From an uncultured Prevotella sp. (lineage in GTDB: Bacteria > Bacteroidota > Bacteroidia > Bacteroidales > Bacteroidaceae), in the NCBI GenBank assembly GCA_902497035.1, contig CABVDL010000036.1, forward strand, positions 1 to 24,304: a stretch of DNA of 24,304 bases. Reading direction: 5' to 3'. Below, piece by piece: positions 16,826 through 24,304 of the stretch. The translations under genes were made by a program, and so were the position numbers. The notes beneath the pieces were generated by a model. That model saw only the letters and a program-made list of their open reading frames with translations, searched no databases and had not been told where the DNA came from. Position 1 is the first letter of the stretch; each line of letters starts with the position of its first letter.

Positions 16826-17247
16826 AAACTATAAATGAATTACAGGACGAGGTCGTAGCGGAGTTCAGCGACTTCGACGACTGGATGGACAAATACCAGA
16901 TGCTCATAGACCTGGGCAACGACCTCGACACACTCGACGACAAATACAAGACTGAGCAGAACCTCATCGACGGCTGTCAGAGCCGTGTGTGGCTGCAGTG
17001 CGACTGTGTCGATGGCCGCCTCGTGTTCACCGCCGACAGCGACGCGCTTATCGTGAAGGGCATCATCGCCCTGCTCATCCACGTGCTGAGCAATCACACG
17101 CCGAAGGAGATACTCGATGCCGACCTCTATTTCATCGATAAGATTGGGCTGCGCGAGCATCTCTCGCCCACCCGCTCCAACGGACTGTTGGCCATGGTGA
17201 AGCAAATCAAGGCCTACGCCCTCGCCTACGAGGTGAAAGAGGAATAA
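16822..17247 (+). CDS. sufE: SufE family cysteine desulfuration protein
   Basis: Sulfur acceptor of 141 residues that takes persulfide from the cysteine desulfurase SufS and passes it to the SUF Fe-S scaffold in the cytosol. The active loop GCQSRVWL carries the acceptor Cys52, and the N-terminal helix pattern (EFSDFDDWMDKYQMLIDLG) is typical. The rest of the suf operon is not in the window. Its ATG overlaps the U32 stop (ATGA-type, 4 bp), so it is coupled to that gene; trmH-like follows after 5 bp. Confidence 0.95.
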   Translation: MKTINELQDEVVAEFSDFDDWMDKYQMLIDLGNDLDTLDDKYKTEQNLIDGCQSRVWLQCDCVDGRLVFTADSDALIVKGIIALLIHVLSNHTPKEILDADLYFIDKIGLREHLSPTRSNGLLAMVKQIKAYALAYEVKEE

Positions 17248-17252
17248 GAAGT

Positions 17253-17858
17253 ATGCGCAAGCTCAAGACGATAGAAATGCACCGGCTGTCGGTGGAGGAG
17301 TTCAGGGAGGCACGCAAACTGCCGCTCATCGTGGTGCTAGACAACGTGCGCTCGCTCTACAATGTCGGCAGTGTGTTCCGCTCGGCCGACGCCTTCCGTG
17401 TGACGGCCCTCTGTCTCTGCGGCATCACCGCCTGCCCGCCCAACGCCGAAATCCACAAGACGGCCCTCGGCGGTGAGGACAGCGTGGCGTGGCGCTACTT
17501 CAGTGACACCCGTGAGGCCGTGGCCGAGCTTCACCGGCAGGGCTACTTCGTGTGGAGCGTGGAGCAGGTGGAGCACTCCACCAAGCTGCAGCACTTGGCC
17601 GAGGCCCTCGACGCACAACAGCGTAGCGGCACGGCGTATGCCGGTCAGGCCCTCATCCTCGGCAATGAGGTGAAGGGCGTACAGCAGGCCGTCGTCGATG
17701 AGAGCGACGGCTGCCTCGAGATACCGCAGTTTGGCACGAAGCACAGCCTGAACGTCAGCACGACGGCAGGCATCGTCATGTGGGAAATGGCCAAGCTGCT
17801 CGCGTTCCCGTCCCCCTCATCCTCCCTATCCACCTCATCCTCCCCATCCACCCCATAA
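17253..17858 (+). CDS. SpoU/TrmH family RNA 2'-O-methyltransferase
   Basis: SAM-dependent SPOUT-fold methyltransferase of 201 residues that modifies a ribose in tRNA or rRNA; the target is not deducible. Motif 1 is LDNVRSLYNVGSVFRSADAF (29-48), with Asn37 and Arg43. Motif 2 is ILGNEVKGV (135-143), and motif 3 is IPQFGTKHSLNVSTTAGI (157-174), which forms the trefoil knot. The last 18 residues are a Ser/Pro/Thr low-complexity tail (FPSPSSSLSTSSSPSTP) translated from a C-rich repeat and probably a late addition. It lies 5 bp after sufE; the GT2 gene follows across a short repeat-hairpin spacer. Confidence 0.92.
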   Translation: MRKLKTIEMHRLSVEEFREARKLPLIVVLDNVRSLYNVGSVFRSADAFRVTALCLCGITACPPNAEIHKTALGGEDSVAWRYFSDTREAVAELHRQGYFVWSVEQVEHSTKLQHLAEALDAQQRSGTAYAGQALILGNEVKGVQQAVVDESDGCLEIPQFGTKHSLNVSTTAGIVMWEMAKLLAFPSPSSSLSTSSSPSTP

Positions 17859-17924
17859 TCCCCGTTCCCGTGCCGCGCCTTTCCAAGGCGCGGACCCCAT
17901 CCACCCCATAATCCCCATTCCCAT
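17845..17924. repeat. Direct repeat and hairpin between trmH-like and GT2 genes
   Basis: A unit reading CCATCCACCCCATAATCCCC then (G/A)TTCCC occurs at 17845 and again at 17898, the second running into the GT2 ATG. Between them CCGCGCCTT (17873-17881) pairs perfectly with AAGGCGCGG (17885-17893) around TCC. No T-run follows, so it is more likely a repeat element or mRNA stem than an intrinsic terminator. The first unit contains the trmH-like stop codon. Confidence 0.75.
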
Positions 17925-18885
17925 GCTCAAGCTCACTATCGTCATTCCCTGCTACAATGAAGAAGCGGTGTTGCCCGACACCCTGCCGAAAATGGAGACA
18001 CTCGTCACCCGACTGCGCCGGGAGGCCGACACCGACGCCCGACTGCTGTTGGTCGACGACGGCAGCCGCGACCGTACGTGGCAGCTCATCGCCGCTGAGG
18101 CACGACGCAATCCTGCCGTGCACGGCATCAGGCTCTCCCACAACGAGGGTCACCAGAACGCGCTGTGGGCCGGCTTGCAGGAGAGCGTCAACGACAGTGA
18201 CGCCATCGTGGCCATCGACGCAGACCTGCAGGACGACGAAACCACCATCATCGACATGGCCCGGCAGGTGAGCGGGGGAAAGGATATCATCTACGGCGTG
18301 AGAAAGAGCCGCAAGAGCGACTCCTGGTTCAAGCGCGTCAGCGCACAGGCGTTCTACCGGCTGATGCGCTGTTTCGACAGGGAGGTCATCTACAACCACG
18401 CCGATTTCCGCATGATGTCGCGACGGGCCGTGAAGGCCCTCATGCAGTATCCCGAGCGCAACCTCTTCCTGCGCGCCATTGTCAGGCAGCTGGGCTTCAA
18501 GGAGGGCTTCGTCTATTACGACCGCAGGCCACGCCTGGCCGGTGAGTCCAAATACCCCTTGCGCAAGATGCTGGCGTTCAGCATCGACGGCATCACCTCG
18601 TTCTCCATCGCTCCGCTCAAGGCCATCGCGCTGATAGGACTCCTCATGACGCTCGTCGCATTGGTGATGATAGTCTTTGCCGTGGTGCGCTACACCGAGG
18701 GACAGACCAGCTCCGGCTGGCCCTCACTGCTCATCTCGCTATGGTTCATCGGTGGCATCGTCACCACCTCGCTCGGCGTGACGGGACTCTACATCGGCAA
18801 AATCTTCATCGAGGTAAAGCGGCGTCCGCGCTACTTCGTCGAGGAGAGGACAGGGGGCAGCAACATAGAGAAACCTTTATCATAA
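17923..18885 (+). CDS. GT2 family glycosyltransferase (GtrB/DPM1-like)
   Basis: Membrane-anchored glycosyltransferase of 320 residues that likely moves a sugar from a nucleotide donor to undecaprenyl phosphate, as GtrB and dolichol-phosphate mannosyltransferase homologues do. The GT-A start VIPCYNEEAVLP (7-18), LVDDGSRD (43-50) and the metal-binding AIDADLQDD (97-105) are present. FRMMSRRAV and GESKYPLRKML are typical of the DPM1/GtrB branch. Two membrane segments (about 233-255 and 268-292) close the protein, as in the GtrB group. It is the last gene of the U32-sufE-trmH-like run. The sugar is unknown. Confidence 0.9.
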   Translation: MLKLTIVIPCYNEEAVLPDTLPKMETLVTRLRREADTDARLLLVDDGSRDRTWQLIAAEARRNPAVHGIRLSHNEGHQNALWAGLQESVNDSDAIVAIDADLQDDETTIIDMARQVSGGKDIIYGVRKSRKSDSWFKRVSAQAFYRLMRCFDREVIYNHADFRMMSRRAVKALMQYPERNLFLRAIVRQLGFKEGFVYYDRRPRLAGESKYPLRKMLAFSIDGITSFSIAPLKAIALIGLLMTLVALVMIVFAVVRYTEGQTSSGWPSLLISLWFIGGIVTTSLGVTGLYIGKIFIEVKRRPRYFVEERTGGSNIEKPLS

Positions 18886-18915
18886 ATACGCATTAACCCT
18901 TAAACAATAACAGCT

Positions 18916-20055
<1,140 letters not shown>

Positions 20056-20067
20056 TACTGACTGACT

Positions 20068-20925
20068 ATGAGCATACTAATCAACAAAGATACAAAGGTC
20101 ATCGTCCAGGGTATCACCGGACGTGACGGCAGCTTCCATGCTGCCAAGATGAAGGAATACGGAACGCAGGTGGTGGGCGGCACGTCGCCCGGCAAGGGCG
20201 GTCAGCAGGTTGACGGCATTCCGGTGTTCAACACGGTGAAGGACGCCGTGGCCGCCACGGGCGCCAACACAAGCATCATCTTCGTGCCAGCTCCCTTTGC
20301 CAAGGATGCCATGCTCGAGGCCATCGACGGCGGCATAAGGCTTGTGGTGTGCATCACCGAGGGCGTGCCGGTGCTGGATGCCGTCGAGGCGCAGCGCTAC
20401 GCCCGCATCAAGGGCGTGCAGGTCATCGGCCCCAACTGTCCGGGACTCATCTCGCCCGATGAGAGCATGGTGGGCATCATGCCCGCCAATATCTTTAAAA
20501 AAGGCCACACGGGCGTCATCTCGCGCAGCGGCACACTGACCTACGAGGTGGTCTATGACCTCGTACAGGGCGGATTGGGCATCTCTACGGCCGTCGGCGT
20601 GGGCGGTGACCCTGTCGTGGGACTCTATTTCGAGGACCTACTCCAGATGTTCCAGGACGACCCCGATACCGACTCCATCGCGATGATTGGTGAGATTGGC
20701 GGTGATGCCGAGGAGCGCGCGGCCGCGTTCATCAAGGCCCATGTCACGAAACCCGTTGCCGTGTTCATCTCCGGCCGTCAGGCTCCTCCGGGCAAGCAGA
20801 TGGGTCATGCCGGTGCCATCATCTCCGGCGGCTCCGGCTCGGCCGAGGGCAAAATCAAGGCCCTGGAGGCCGTCGGCGTGCCAGTGGCCAGAGAGACCAG
20901 CGAGCTGCCGGAGCTGCTGAGATAG
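20068..20925 (+). CDS. sucD: Succinyl-CoA ligase, alpha subunit
   Basis: CoA-binding and phosphohistidine subunit of succinyl-CoA synthetase, partner of the preceding sucC product. It has normal length at 285 residues. The N-terminal Rossmann segment has VQGITGRDGSFHAAKM and GGTSPGKGG for CoA binding; GPNCPGLI and SRSGTLTYE follow. The phosphorylated histidine is His247 in MGHAGAIISGG, matching E. coli His246. Ten bases after its stop begins a nine-unit CTATAG array. Confidence 0.97.
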   Translation: MSILINKDTKVIVQGITGRDGSFHAAKMKEYGTQVVGGTSPGKGGQQVDGIPVFNTVKDAVAATGANTSIIFVPAPFAKDAMLEAIDGGIRLVVCITEGVPVLDAVEAQRYARIKGVQVIGPNCPGLISPDESMVGIMPANIFKKGHTGVISRSGTLTYEVVYDLVQGGLGISTAVGVGGDPVVGLYFEDLLQMFQDDPDTDSIAMIGEIGGDAEERAAAFIKAHVTKPVAVFISGRQAPPGKQMGHAGAIISGGSGSAEGKIKALEAVGVPVARETSELPELLR

Positions 20926-20934
20926 CCTTAGATG

Positions 20935-21015
20935 CTATAGATGCTATAGATGCTATAGATACTATAGATGCTATAGATACTATAGATGCTATAGATACTA
21001 TAAATACCATAGATA
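20935..21015. repeat. 9-bp CTATAG array, copy 2
   Basis: Nine consecutive 9-bp units, consensus CTATAGAT(G/A), with only the last two units altered (CTATAAATA, CCATAGATA). It is the same unit as at 7500-7560. It begins 10 bp after the sucD stop. Confidence 0.92.
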
Positions 21016-21057
21016 CAACAATGTCACGCGCTCAACGGTTAGCTTTGACAATTAAGA

Positions 21058-21122
21058 CCCTCCCCTGGGTGGGGGAGGGCCCTCTGAAGCGCCGGTCGGC
21101 GCTTCAGAGGGGGTGGGGCTAT
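21058..21122. repeat. Bipartite palindromic element, copy B (ends at the recX start)
   Basis: Same architecture as copy A at 13078-13142, with identical CCCTCCCC/GGGGAGGG and CTCTGAAGCGCC/GGCGCTTCAGAG arms, but loop GGTC and linker CC. Its last two bases (AT) are the first two of the recX start codon. Confidence 0.9.
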
Positions 21123-21582
21123 GAATGAACAACAAGCTCTTTCGCGCGTTGCCGCGCTCTGTGCCAAGGCCGAGTACAGCCGTGGCGACATCGACGACAA
21201 GCTGCGGCGGTGGGGACTGGATGAGGCCGCACGGAAGCGCGTCACCGACTATCTTGTCGCACACCAGTATATCGACGATGCGCGCTACTGCCGGGCCTTT
21301 GTCAGCGACAAGATACGTTACAACCATTGGGGCCGTCGAAAGATAGAGCAGGCCCTGTGGCAGAAGCGGGTGCCTGAGGCTGTGTCGGCTCCCGTCCTCG
21401 ATGCCGTGCCGGACGAGGACTACCTCGACGTGCTACGTCCGTTGCTCAAGGCCAAATGGCCCACCATCACGGCCGCCTCCGACTACGAGCGGAGCATGAA
21501 GCTCGTCCGTTTTGCCATGGGCCGCGGCTTCAGTCCTGACCTCATCAAAAAGGCACTGCCGGAAGACCCGTACCAAATGTAA
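21121..21582 (+). CDS. recX: RecX family regulatory protein
   Basis: Modulator of RecA filaments, of 153 residues. The three-helix repeats of the family are visible: LCAKAEYSRGDIDDKLRRWGL, then YIDDARYCRAFVSDKIRYNHWGRRKIEQAL (the classic RecX core with DD.RY...F) and a C-terminal repeat near YERSMKLVRFAMGRGFSPDLIKKAL. recA is not in the window. The gene is boxed in by repeats: its ATG overlaps the end of a palindromic element and its final residues (DPYQM) come from the first unit of a 30-bp tandem repeat. No promoter is recognisable in the 195 bp upstream. Confidence 0.88.
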   Translation: MNEQQALSRVAALCAKAEYSRGDIDDKLRRWGLDEAARKRVTDYLVAHQYIDDARYCRAFVSDKIRYNHWGRRKIEQALWQKRVPEAVSAPVLDAVPDEDYLDVLRPLLKAKWPTITAASDYERSMKLVRFAMGRGFSPDLIKKALPEDPYQM

Positions 21583-21684
21583 TGCCGTATAACTGACCCG
21601 TACCAAATGTAATGCCGTATAACAGACCCGTACCAAATGTAATGCCGTATAACAGACCCGTACCAAATGTAATGCTGTATAACA
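21565..21684. repeat. 30-bp tandem repeat, four units, overlapping the recX end
   Basis: Four contiguous units at 21565, 21595, 21625 and 21655 share GACCCGTACCAAATGTAATG then CCGTATAAC (CTGTATAAC in the last). Spacing is exactly 30 bp with no spacers, so this is not a CRISPR. The recX stop codon (TAA) is inside unit 1. Confidence 0.93.
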
Positions 21685-21685
21685 T

Positions 21686-21718
21686 CGTAGGGGCGGGGTT
21701 TATCCCCGCCCTAACCCC
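21686..21718. repeat. REP-like palindrome (GGGGCGGGG type)
   Basis: TAGGGGCGGGG, loop TTTAT, CCCCGCCC, then TAACCCC. It has the same orientation and sequence as the copy at 12749. Confidence 0.85.
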
Positions 21719-21740
21719 GTCGGCCAAATCAAACCGCGTA

Positions 21741-21882
21741 CCGGTTGTTGTCACCATGCAAAGGTTAGGGCGGGGATAAACCCCGCCCCTACTCCCCCGG
21801 TTGTTGTCACCATGCAAAGGTTAGGTGTCCCCCGGTTGTTGTCACCATGCAAAGGTTAGGGCGGGGATAAACCCCGCCCCTA
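21741..21882. repeat. Composite direct repeat with two inverted REP-like palindromes
   Basis: The module CCGGTTGTTGTCACCATGCA-AAGGTTAGG occurs at 21741, 21797 and 21832. The first and third copies continue into GGGCGGGGATAAACCCCGCC followed by CCTACT; the second lacks the palindrome. Both palindromes are inverted relative to 21686. Confidence 0.82.
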
Positions 21883-21885
21883 CTC

Positions 21886-22047
21886 TTATTCCCAAATAAT
21901 GGCTTTCTTGGTGAAGCTGTTGTCATTTTCGTGACCAGTTTCGTTTGATGGTCGTTCATCATGTGACGTGAGCGACCCTGCCATGACCATCTCCGTTTCT
22001 ATCTTTTGCGTCTTGACGACGGGCTGTATATATAGTGCTTTCTTCAT
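21886..22047 (-). CDS. Small protein of the KKxxYIxP type (53 residues)
   Basis: A 53-codon frame starting MKKALYIQPVVKTQKIETEM and ending FTKKAIIWE. It has no signal peptide or membrane segment; the middle is Ser/Asn/His/Glu-rich. From memory, short Bacteroidales proteins opening MKK-x-YI-x-P followed by an E-x-M and a small/Ser segment are common and unassigned; I know of no function. It begins 27 bp after the stop of the upstream secreted-protein gene on the same strand and ends just before the repeat array, so it occupies exactly the non-repeat part of this spacer. That fit, and the codon-like pattern, support a real gene. It is probably transcribed with the secreted-protein gene. Confidence 0.65.
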   Translation of the reverse strand: MKKALYIQPVVKTQKIETEMVMAGSLTSHDERPSNETGHENDNSFTKKAIIWE

Positions 22048-22074
22048 TTTATTTTAATTATAAGGTGAGACAAG

Positions 22075-23271
22075 TTATTTCTTGATGACTTTCTTTCCGT
22101 TGACGATGACGAGGCCCTTGTAGTTGGCGCCTACGCGCTGTCCCTGGATGTTGTAGACGGCATTGCCGGTCTTGGCGTTCTCAGTATTAATGGCGCTGAT
22201 GGCCGTCGTTGTGCCGTCGAAGCGGAATGCGCTCTTGGCCGAGGCGGTTTTCTCTACGGCGAGGTATGCGCCATTGCTCTTTGCGGTGAAAGCTGCGCCG
22301 CCAGCGGCACCCCAGTAGAAGCCGAGACCCGTCTTGGCGGTATAGTCGTCGTAAGCGAGCTTATAGAAATAGTAACCATCGCCTAAATCCGACATGGCCT
22401 TGGAAGCGGGGTAGAGCATGTTGTCTTCAAGAGCAGTGACTTCCTTGCCGCTCACCGTATAATAAGGTATGGAGCTTGCGCCATCGAAAGAAGCCTTGAT
22501 CAGCACGCCCGTGTTGGCGGGAACGAAGTAGCCGCTCACCTCCTTGCTGTCGATGGTGACCTTGGTCGTATCAAGATCTTTCAGCTCCAGCAAGTTTTCC
22601 ACTGCATAGGCTTTCTGGACATCTGTCATAAAGGACATTTTGTCATCGCTCTCAGGGAAGAACGTCACCTTGTCACTGCTGAACGTAGCATAGTAGTCAT
22701 TGCCGCTCTGGGCGAAACCGGTCAGTGTGGCGGGGATGTAGGAAGGTCCTTGCGGGACTGTTGTTACTTTTACTTCATCAAGAAAAAAGCGATTATTGTA
22801 TGTTGCATTAGCTGAGAATGTAATTGTAACGTCACCTGTAGCGTTAGTAATGTTTACTGTATAGTCGGTGAACGCAGCTTTTGTCAGTGTAATTGAGGTT
22901 TTGTCTAATTTGGCGTTTGTTGCGGAAAGGCTAATAGTTAATTTTTCATTTGTGCCATTCCAAGCTCCAGCCTTGAATGTAAGCGTGCCATTTCCAGTAA
23001 GTTTAATTGATGGGGTGGTGGCATAACCCAAACCATTACCTTTTCCTAACCTAGCACATTTATTGGCACCAAAAGCATTTTCTGCATCCCACTTGTTGTC
23101 GGGATTAAAATGAGGTTTCGAAGTAATATCGCTCCATTTATTGTCATTGCCACCTGGACCGCTACATTTATTAAATGTCTCATTAAAGACGACTGTTTCT
23201 GCCCCCCCCGTGGCGCATACTGCGAGCAGCAGTAGAGTTAATAATAGGTGTAATTTTCTCTTCATAGTCAT
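22075..23271 (-). CDS. Secreted protein with type IX-like C-terminal tail
   Basis: Hypothetical exported protein of 398 residues. A signal peptide occupies residues 1-24 (MTMKRKLHLLLTLLLLAVCA; a start two codons later is equally possible). Residues about 25-170 look like a jelly-roll domain (FNETFNKCSG..., LTISLSATNAKLDKTSITL, FFLDEVKV). Residues about 175-350 contain a module often seen in Prevotella surface proteins (PANTGVLIKASF, YYFYKLAYDDYTAKTGLGFYWG). The end, AVYNIQGQRV...KGLVIVNGKKVIKK, resembles the type IX sorting tail. The 3' two-thirds are GC-rich like the neighbours, but the N-terminal third is clearly AT-rich. An eight-base G tract lies in the signal peptide codons. Function is unknown; ligand binding at the surface is a guess. 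Confidence 0.82.
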   Translation of the reverse strand: MTMKRKLHLLLTLLLLAVCATGGAETVVFNETFNKCSGPGGNDNKWSDITSKPHFNPDNKWDAENAFGANKCARLGKGNGLGYATTPSIKLTGNGTLTFKAGAWNGTNEKLTISLSATNAKLDKTSITLTKAAFTDYTVNITNATGDVTITFSANATYNNRFFLDEVKVTTVPQGPSYIPATLTGFAQSGNDYYATFSSDKVTFFPESDDKMSFMTDVQKAYAVENLLELKDLDTTKVTIDSKEVSGYFVPANTGVLIKASFDGASSIPYYTVSGKEVTALEDNMLYPASKAMSDLGDGYYFYKLAYDDYTAKTGLGFYWGAAGGAAFTAKSNGAYLAVEKTASAKSAFRFDGTTTAISAINTENAKTGNAVYNIQGQRVGANYKGLVIVNGKKVIKK

Positions 23272-23338
23272 TACAGTTGAATAGTGATTAAAATATAATA
23301 AAAAGATAGATGATGCTAAGAATTTGTCAATTACAGTG

Positions 23339-23368
23339 CAAATTTATATAAAATAGATTAAAGAACAA
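23339..23368 (-). promoter_or_regulatory. Promoter of the secreted-protein operon
   Basis: On the minus strand TTG (23366-23368, within CTTTG) is followed after 19 bp by TAAATTTG (23339-23346). The predicted leader is about 64 nt. It is back to back with the comF promoter. Confidence 0.72.
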
Positions 23369-23390
23369 AGCCAATAGTGATAAAATAGCG

Positions 23391-23398
23391 TAAGTTTG
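23391..23398 (+). promoter_or_regulatory. -7 element of comF
   Basis: TAAGTTTG matches TAnnTTTG and sits 22 bp before the comF ATG, predicting a leader of about 19 nt. A TTG at the usual distance is not evident. Confidence 0.55.
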
Positions 23399-23420
23399 CG
23401 GTCAAAACCAATGATGTAGC

Positions 23421-24113
23421 ATGCTGTCGAGGTTGTTGGACTTGATTGCGCCACGTTTCTGCTGTATGTGCGGGGCGCGGCTTGACGTGGGGGAAGAGGT
23501 GATTTGCCCCGCCTGCTACCTGCGGCTGCCGCTTACCGGCTTTCTTGGCAACCTTACGGAGAACGCGATGGCACAGACGTTCTGGGGCAGGGTGCGCCAT
23601 TTTGAGCGGGCGTTCGCGCTGATGCGCTATGAGCCGCACACCCGCTCGGTGAGGGCCATACTCCAGCTGAAATATCACAACCGTCCCGATGTGGGCGAGG
23701 CGTTGGGCTTGCTGATGGGGCGGCAGCTGATGGCCAAGAGCTTCTTCGATGATGTGGATGCCATCATTCCCGTGCCGTTGGCGCGCAGCCGGGAACGGGA
23801 GCGAGGCTATAACCAGAGCATGATGATAGCTCGCGGCCTACAACGGGCATGCCGCAAGCCGATATGGGACAAGGTGGTGGTGAGGCAGGTGGCCACGGAG
23901 AGCCAGACGACAAAGGACCGCTTGGCGCGGGCCGACAACATGGCCGATGTGTTCCGCATGTCGCGTGGCGCGCAGCTCGACGGCCGCCATGTGGTGATTG
24001 TTGACGACGTGGTGACGACGGGCGCCACGGTGTGCAGCGTAGCCGCGGCGTTGCAGCAGGCGGCCGACGTGCGGGTGAGCGTCGTCGCCCTTGCCTTTGC
24101 AGGGGAAGGGTGA
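23421..24113 (+). CDS. comF: ComF family phosphoribosyltransferase-like protein
   Basis: Protein of 230 residues of the ComF/GntX group, linked in other bacteria to natural DNA uptake. An N-terminal zinc-finger pattern has C14-x2-C17 and C29-x2-C32. The central YEPHTRSVRAILQLKYHNR segment is family-typical, and IIPVPLARSRERERGYNQS (115-133) is the ComF signature. The PRPP-binding loop VIVDDVVTTGAT (192-203) is intact. Competence in this lineage is not established, so I would not infer uptake from this gene alone. It is divergent from the secreted-protein gene and convergent with the tRNA-Gln. Confidence 0.92.
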   Translation: MLSRLLDLIAPRFCCMCGARLDVGEEVICPACYLRLPLTGFLGNLTENAMAQTFWGRVRHFERAFALMRYEPHTRSVRAILQLKYHNRPDVGEALGLLMGRQLMAKSFFDDVDAIIPVPLARSRERERGYNQSMMIARGLQRACRKPIWDKVVVRQVATESQTTKDRLARADNMADVFRMSRGAQLDGRHVVIVDDVVTTGATVCSVAAALQQAADVRVSVVALAFAGEG

Positions 24114-24116
24114 ATG

Positions 24117-24231
24117 CGGCGAGGGCAAGAAAGGCAGAAGTCCAGCCATTAGCTTGCTCATGCCTGATAACCAGATATAAGGGCAAATGACTGGACTTCT
24201 GCGCTGCGGGACTGCTGAAAGCGCCTCGCCG
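24117..24231. repeat. Nested inverted repeats between comF and tRNA-Gln
   Basis: Outer arms CGGCGAGG (24117-24124) and CCTCGCCG (24224-24231) enclose inner arms 24134-24150 and 24186-24202, which are complementary over 17 bp with one mismatch (core GCAGAAGTCCAG/CTGGACTTCTGC). The structure fills the spacer between convergent genes. It could act as a two-way terminator, though no T-run follows. Confidence 0.75.
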
Positions 24232-24235
24232 TGCG

Positions 24236-24304
24236 TTGTCCCAGGCGGACTCGAACCACCACTGACAGAACCAAAAACTGTAGTGCTACCATTACACCAT
24301 AGGA
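24236..24304 (-). tRNA. tRNA-Gln (anticodon UUG), 5' end cut by the window
   Basis: Read on the minus strand, the sequence folds as a cloverleaf: a D arm GTG-TAATGGTAG-CAC, an anticodon arm ACAGT-TTTTGGT-TCTGT with anticodon TTG (24272-24274), a variable loop of 4 nt, a T arm GGTGG-TTCGAGT-CCGCC, and a 3' acceptor strand TGGGACA with discriminator A. CCA is not encoded. Only TCCTA of the 5' acceptor strand is present; the pairing predicts TG as the two missing first bases, just beyond the window. The innermost anticodon-stem pair is T-T. Other tRNA genes may lie beyond the edge. Confidence 0.92.

Larger units (their letters stand above)
21583..21885. other. Gene-free repeat spacer downstream of recX
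   Basis: After the 30-bp units come three GGGGCGGGG-type palindromes (21686-21718, 21764-21791, 21856-21882) separated by three copies of a phrase starting CCGGTTGTTGTCACCATGCA at 21741, 21797 and 21832. The sequence appears to be built wholly of duplicated repeat modules. Confidence 0.82.

Noticed and set aside
21565..21684. Possible CRISPR array
   Set aside because: The four 30-bp units are contiguous with no unique spacers, and no cas genes are present.

Overview
The window looks like chromosomal DNA of a Prevotella/Segatella-type member of the Bacteroidales. The reasons are several promoters of the Bacteroidetes form (TTG, about 20 bp, TAnnTTTG), no strong Shine-Dalgarno sequences, a type IX secretion component (PorZ) together with a secreted protein carrying a type IX-like C-terminal tail, a GT9-DUF4254 pair, and GC-rich coding DNA separated by repeat-filled spacers. 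Species cannot be fixed from the sequence alone.

Layout, left to right. (1) 130-4620: leuS, a YitT-family membrane protein and rdgB, almost abutting on the plus strand. (2) 4621-5091: minisatellite and GC-rich palindromic repeats. (3) 5092-7119: porZ. (4) 7120-7574: a gene-free spacer with a dense cluster of DnaA boxes (three perfect TTATCCACA plus four one-mismatch sites) beside an AT-rich block. I read this as a strong candidate chromosomal origin. A 9-bp CTATAG array sits at its right edge. (5) 7575-9226, minus strand: a GT9 heptosyltransferase-like enzyme and a DUF4254 protein, divergent from (6) acpP-fabF-rnc, followed by a hexapeptide acyltransferase (9443-12714). (7) 12715-13112: repeats. 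(8) 13113-15003, minus strand: a papain-like lipoprotein and prmC, overlapping by 17 bp. (9) 15004-15565: a divergent spacer with an 18-bp minisatellite, a perfect 30-bp inverted repeat and a duplicated promoter. (10) 15566-18885: U32 family protein, sufE, a SpoU/TrmH methyltransferase and a GT2 glycosyltransferase. (11) 18916-20925: sucC-sucD. (12) 20926-21885: a second 9-bp array, recX and REP-like repeats. (13) 21886-23271, minus strand: a type IX-like secreted protein and, just downstream, a 53-codon small gene. (14) comF and a tRNA-Gln(UUG) cut by the window end.

Most genes are housekeeping: translation and RNA processing (LeuS, PrmC, RNase III, TrmH-like, U32, tRNA-Gln), nucleotide-pool and recombination functions (RdgB, RecX), fatty acid synthesis (AcpP, FabF), Fe-S assembly (SufE), central carbon metabolism (SucCD), and envelope or secretion functions (PorZ, GT9, GT2, secreted protein). 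The unusual content is between genes: the probable oriC, several families of short repeats that abut or enter gene ends and add short C-terminal tails, two divergent genes whose promoters predict nearly leaderless mRNAs, and a mosaic secreted-protein gene with a G8 tract in its signal peptide.
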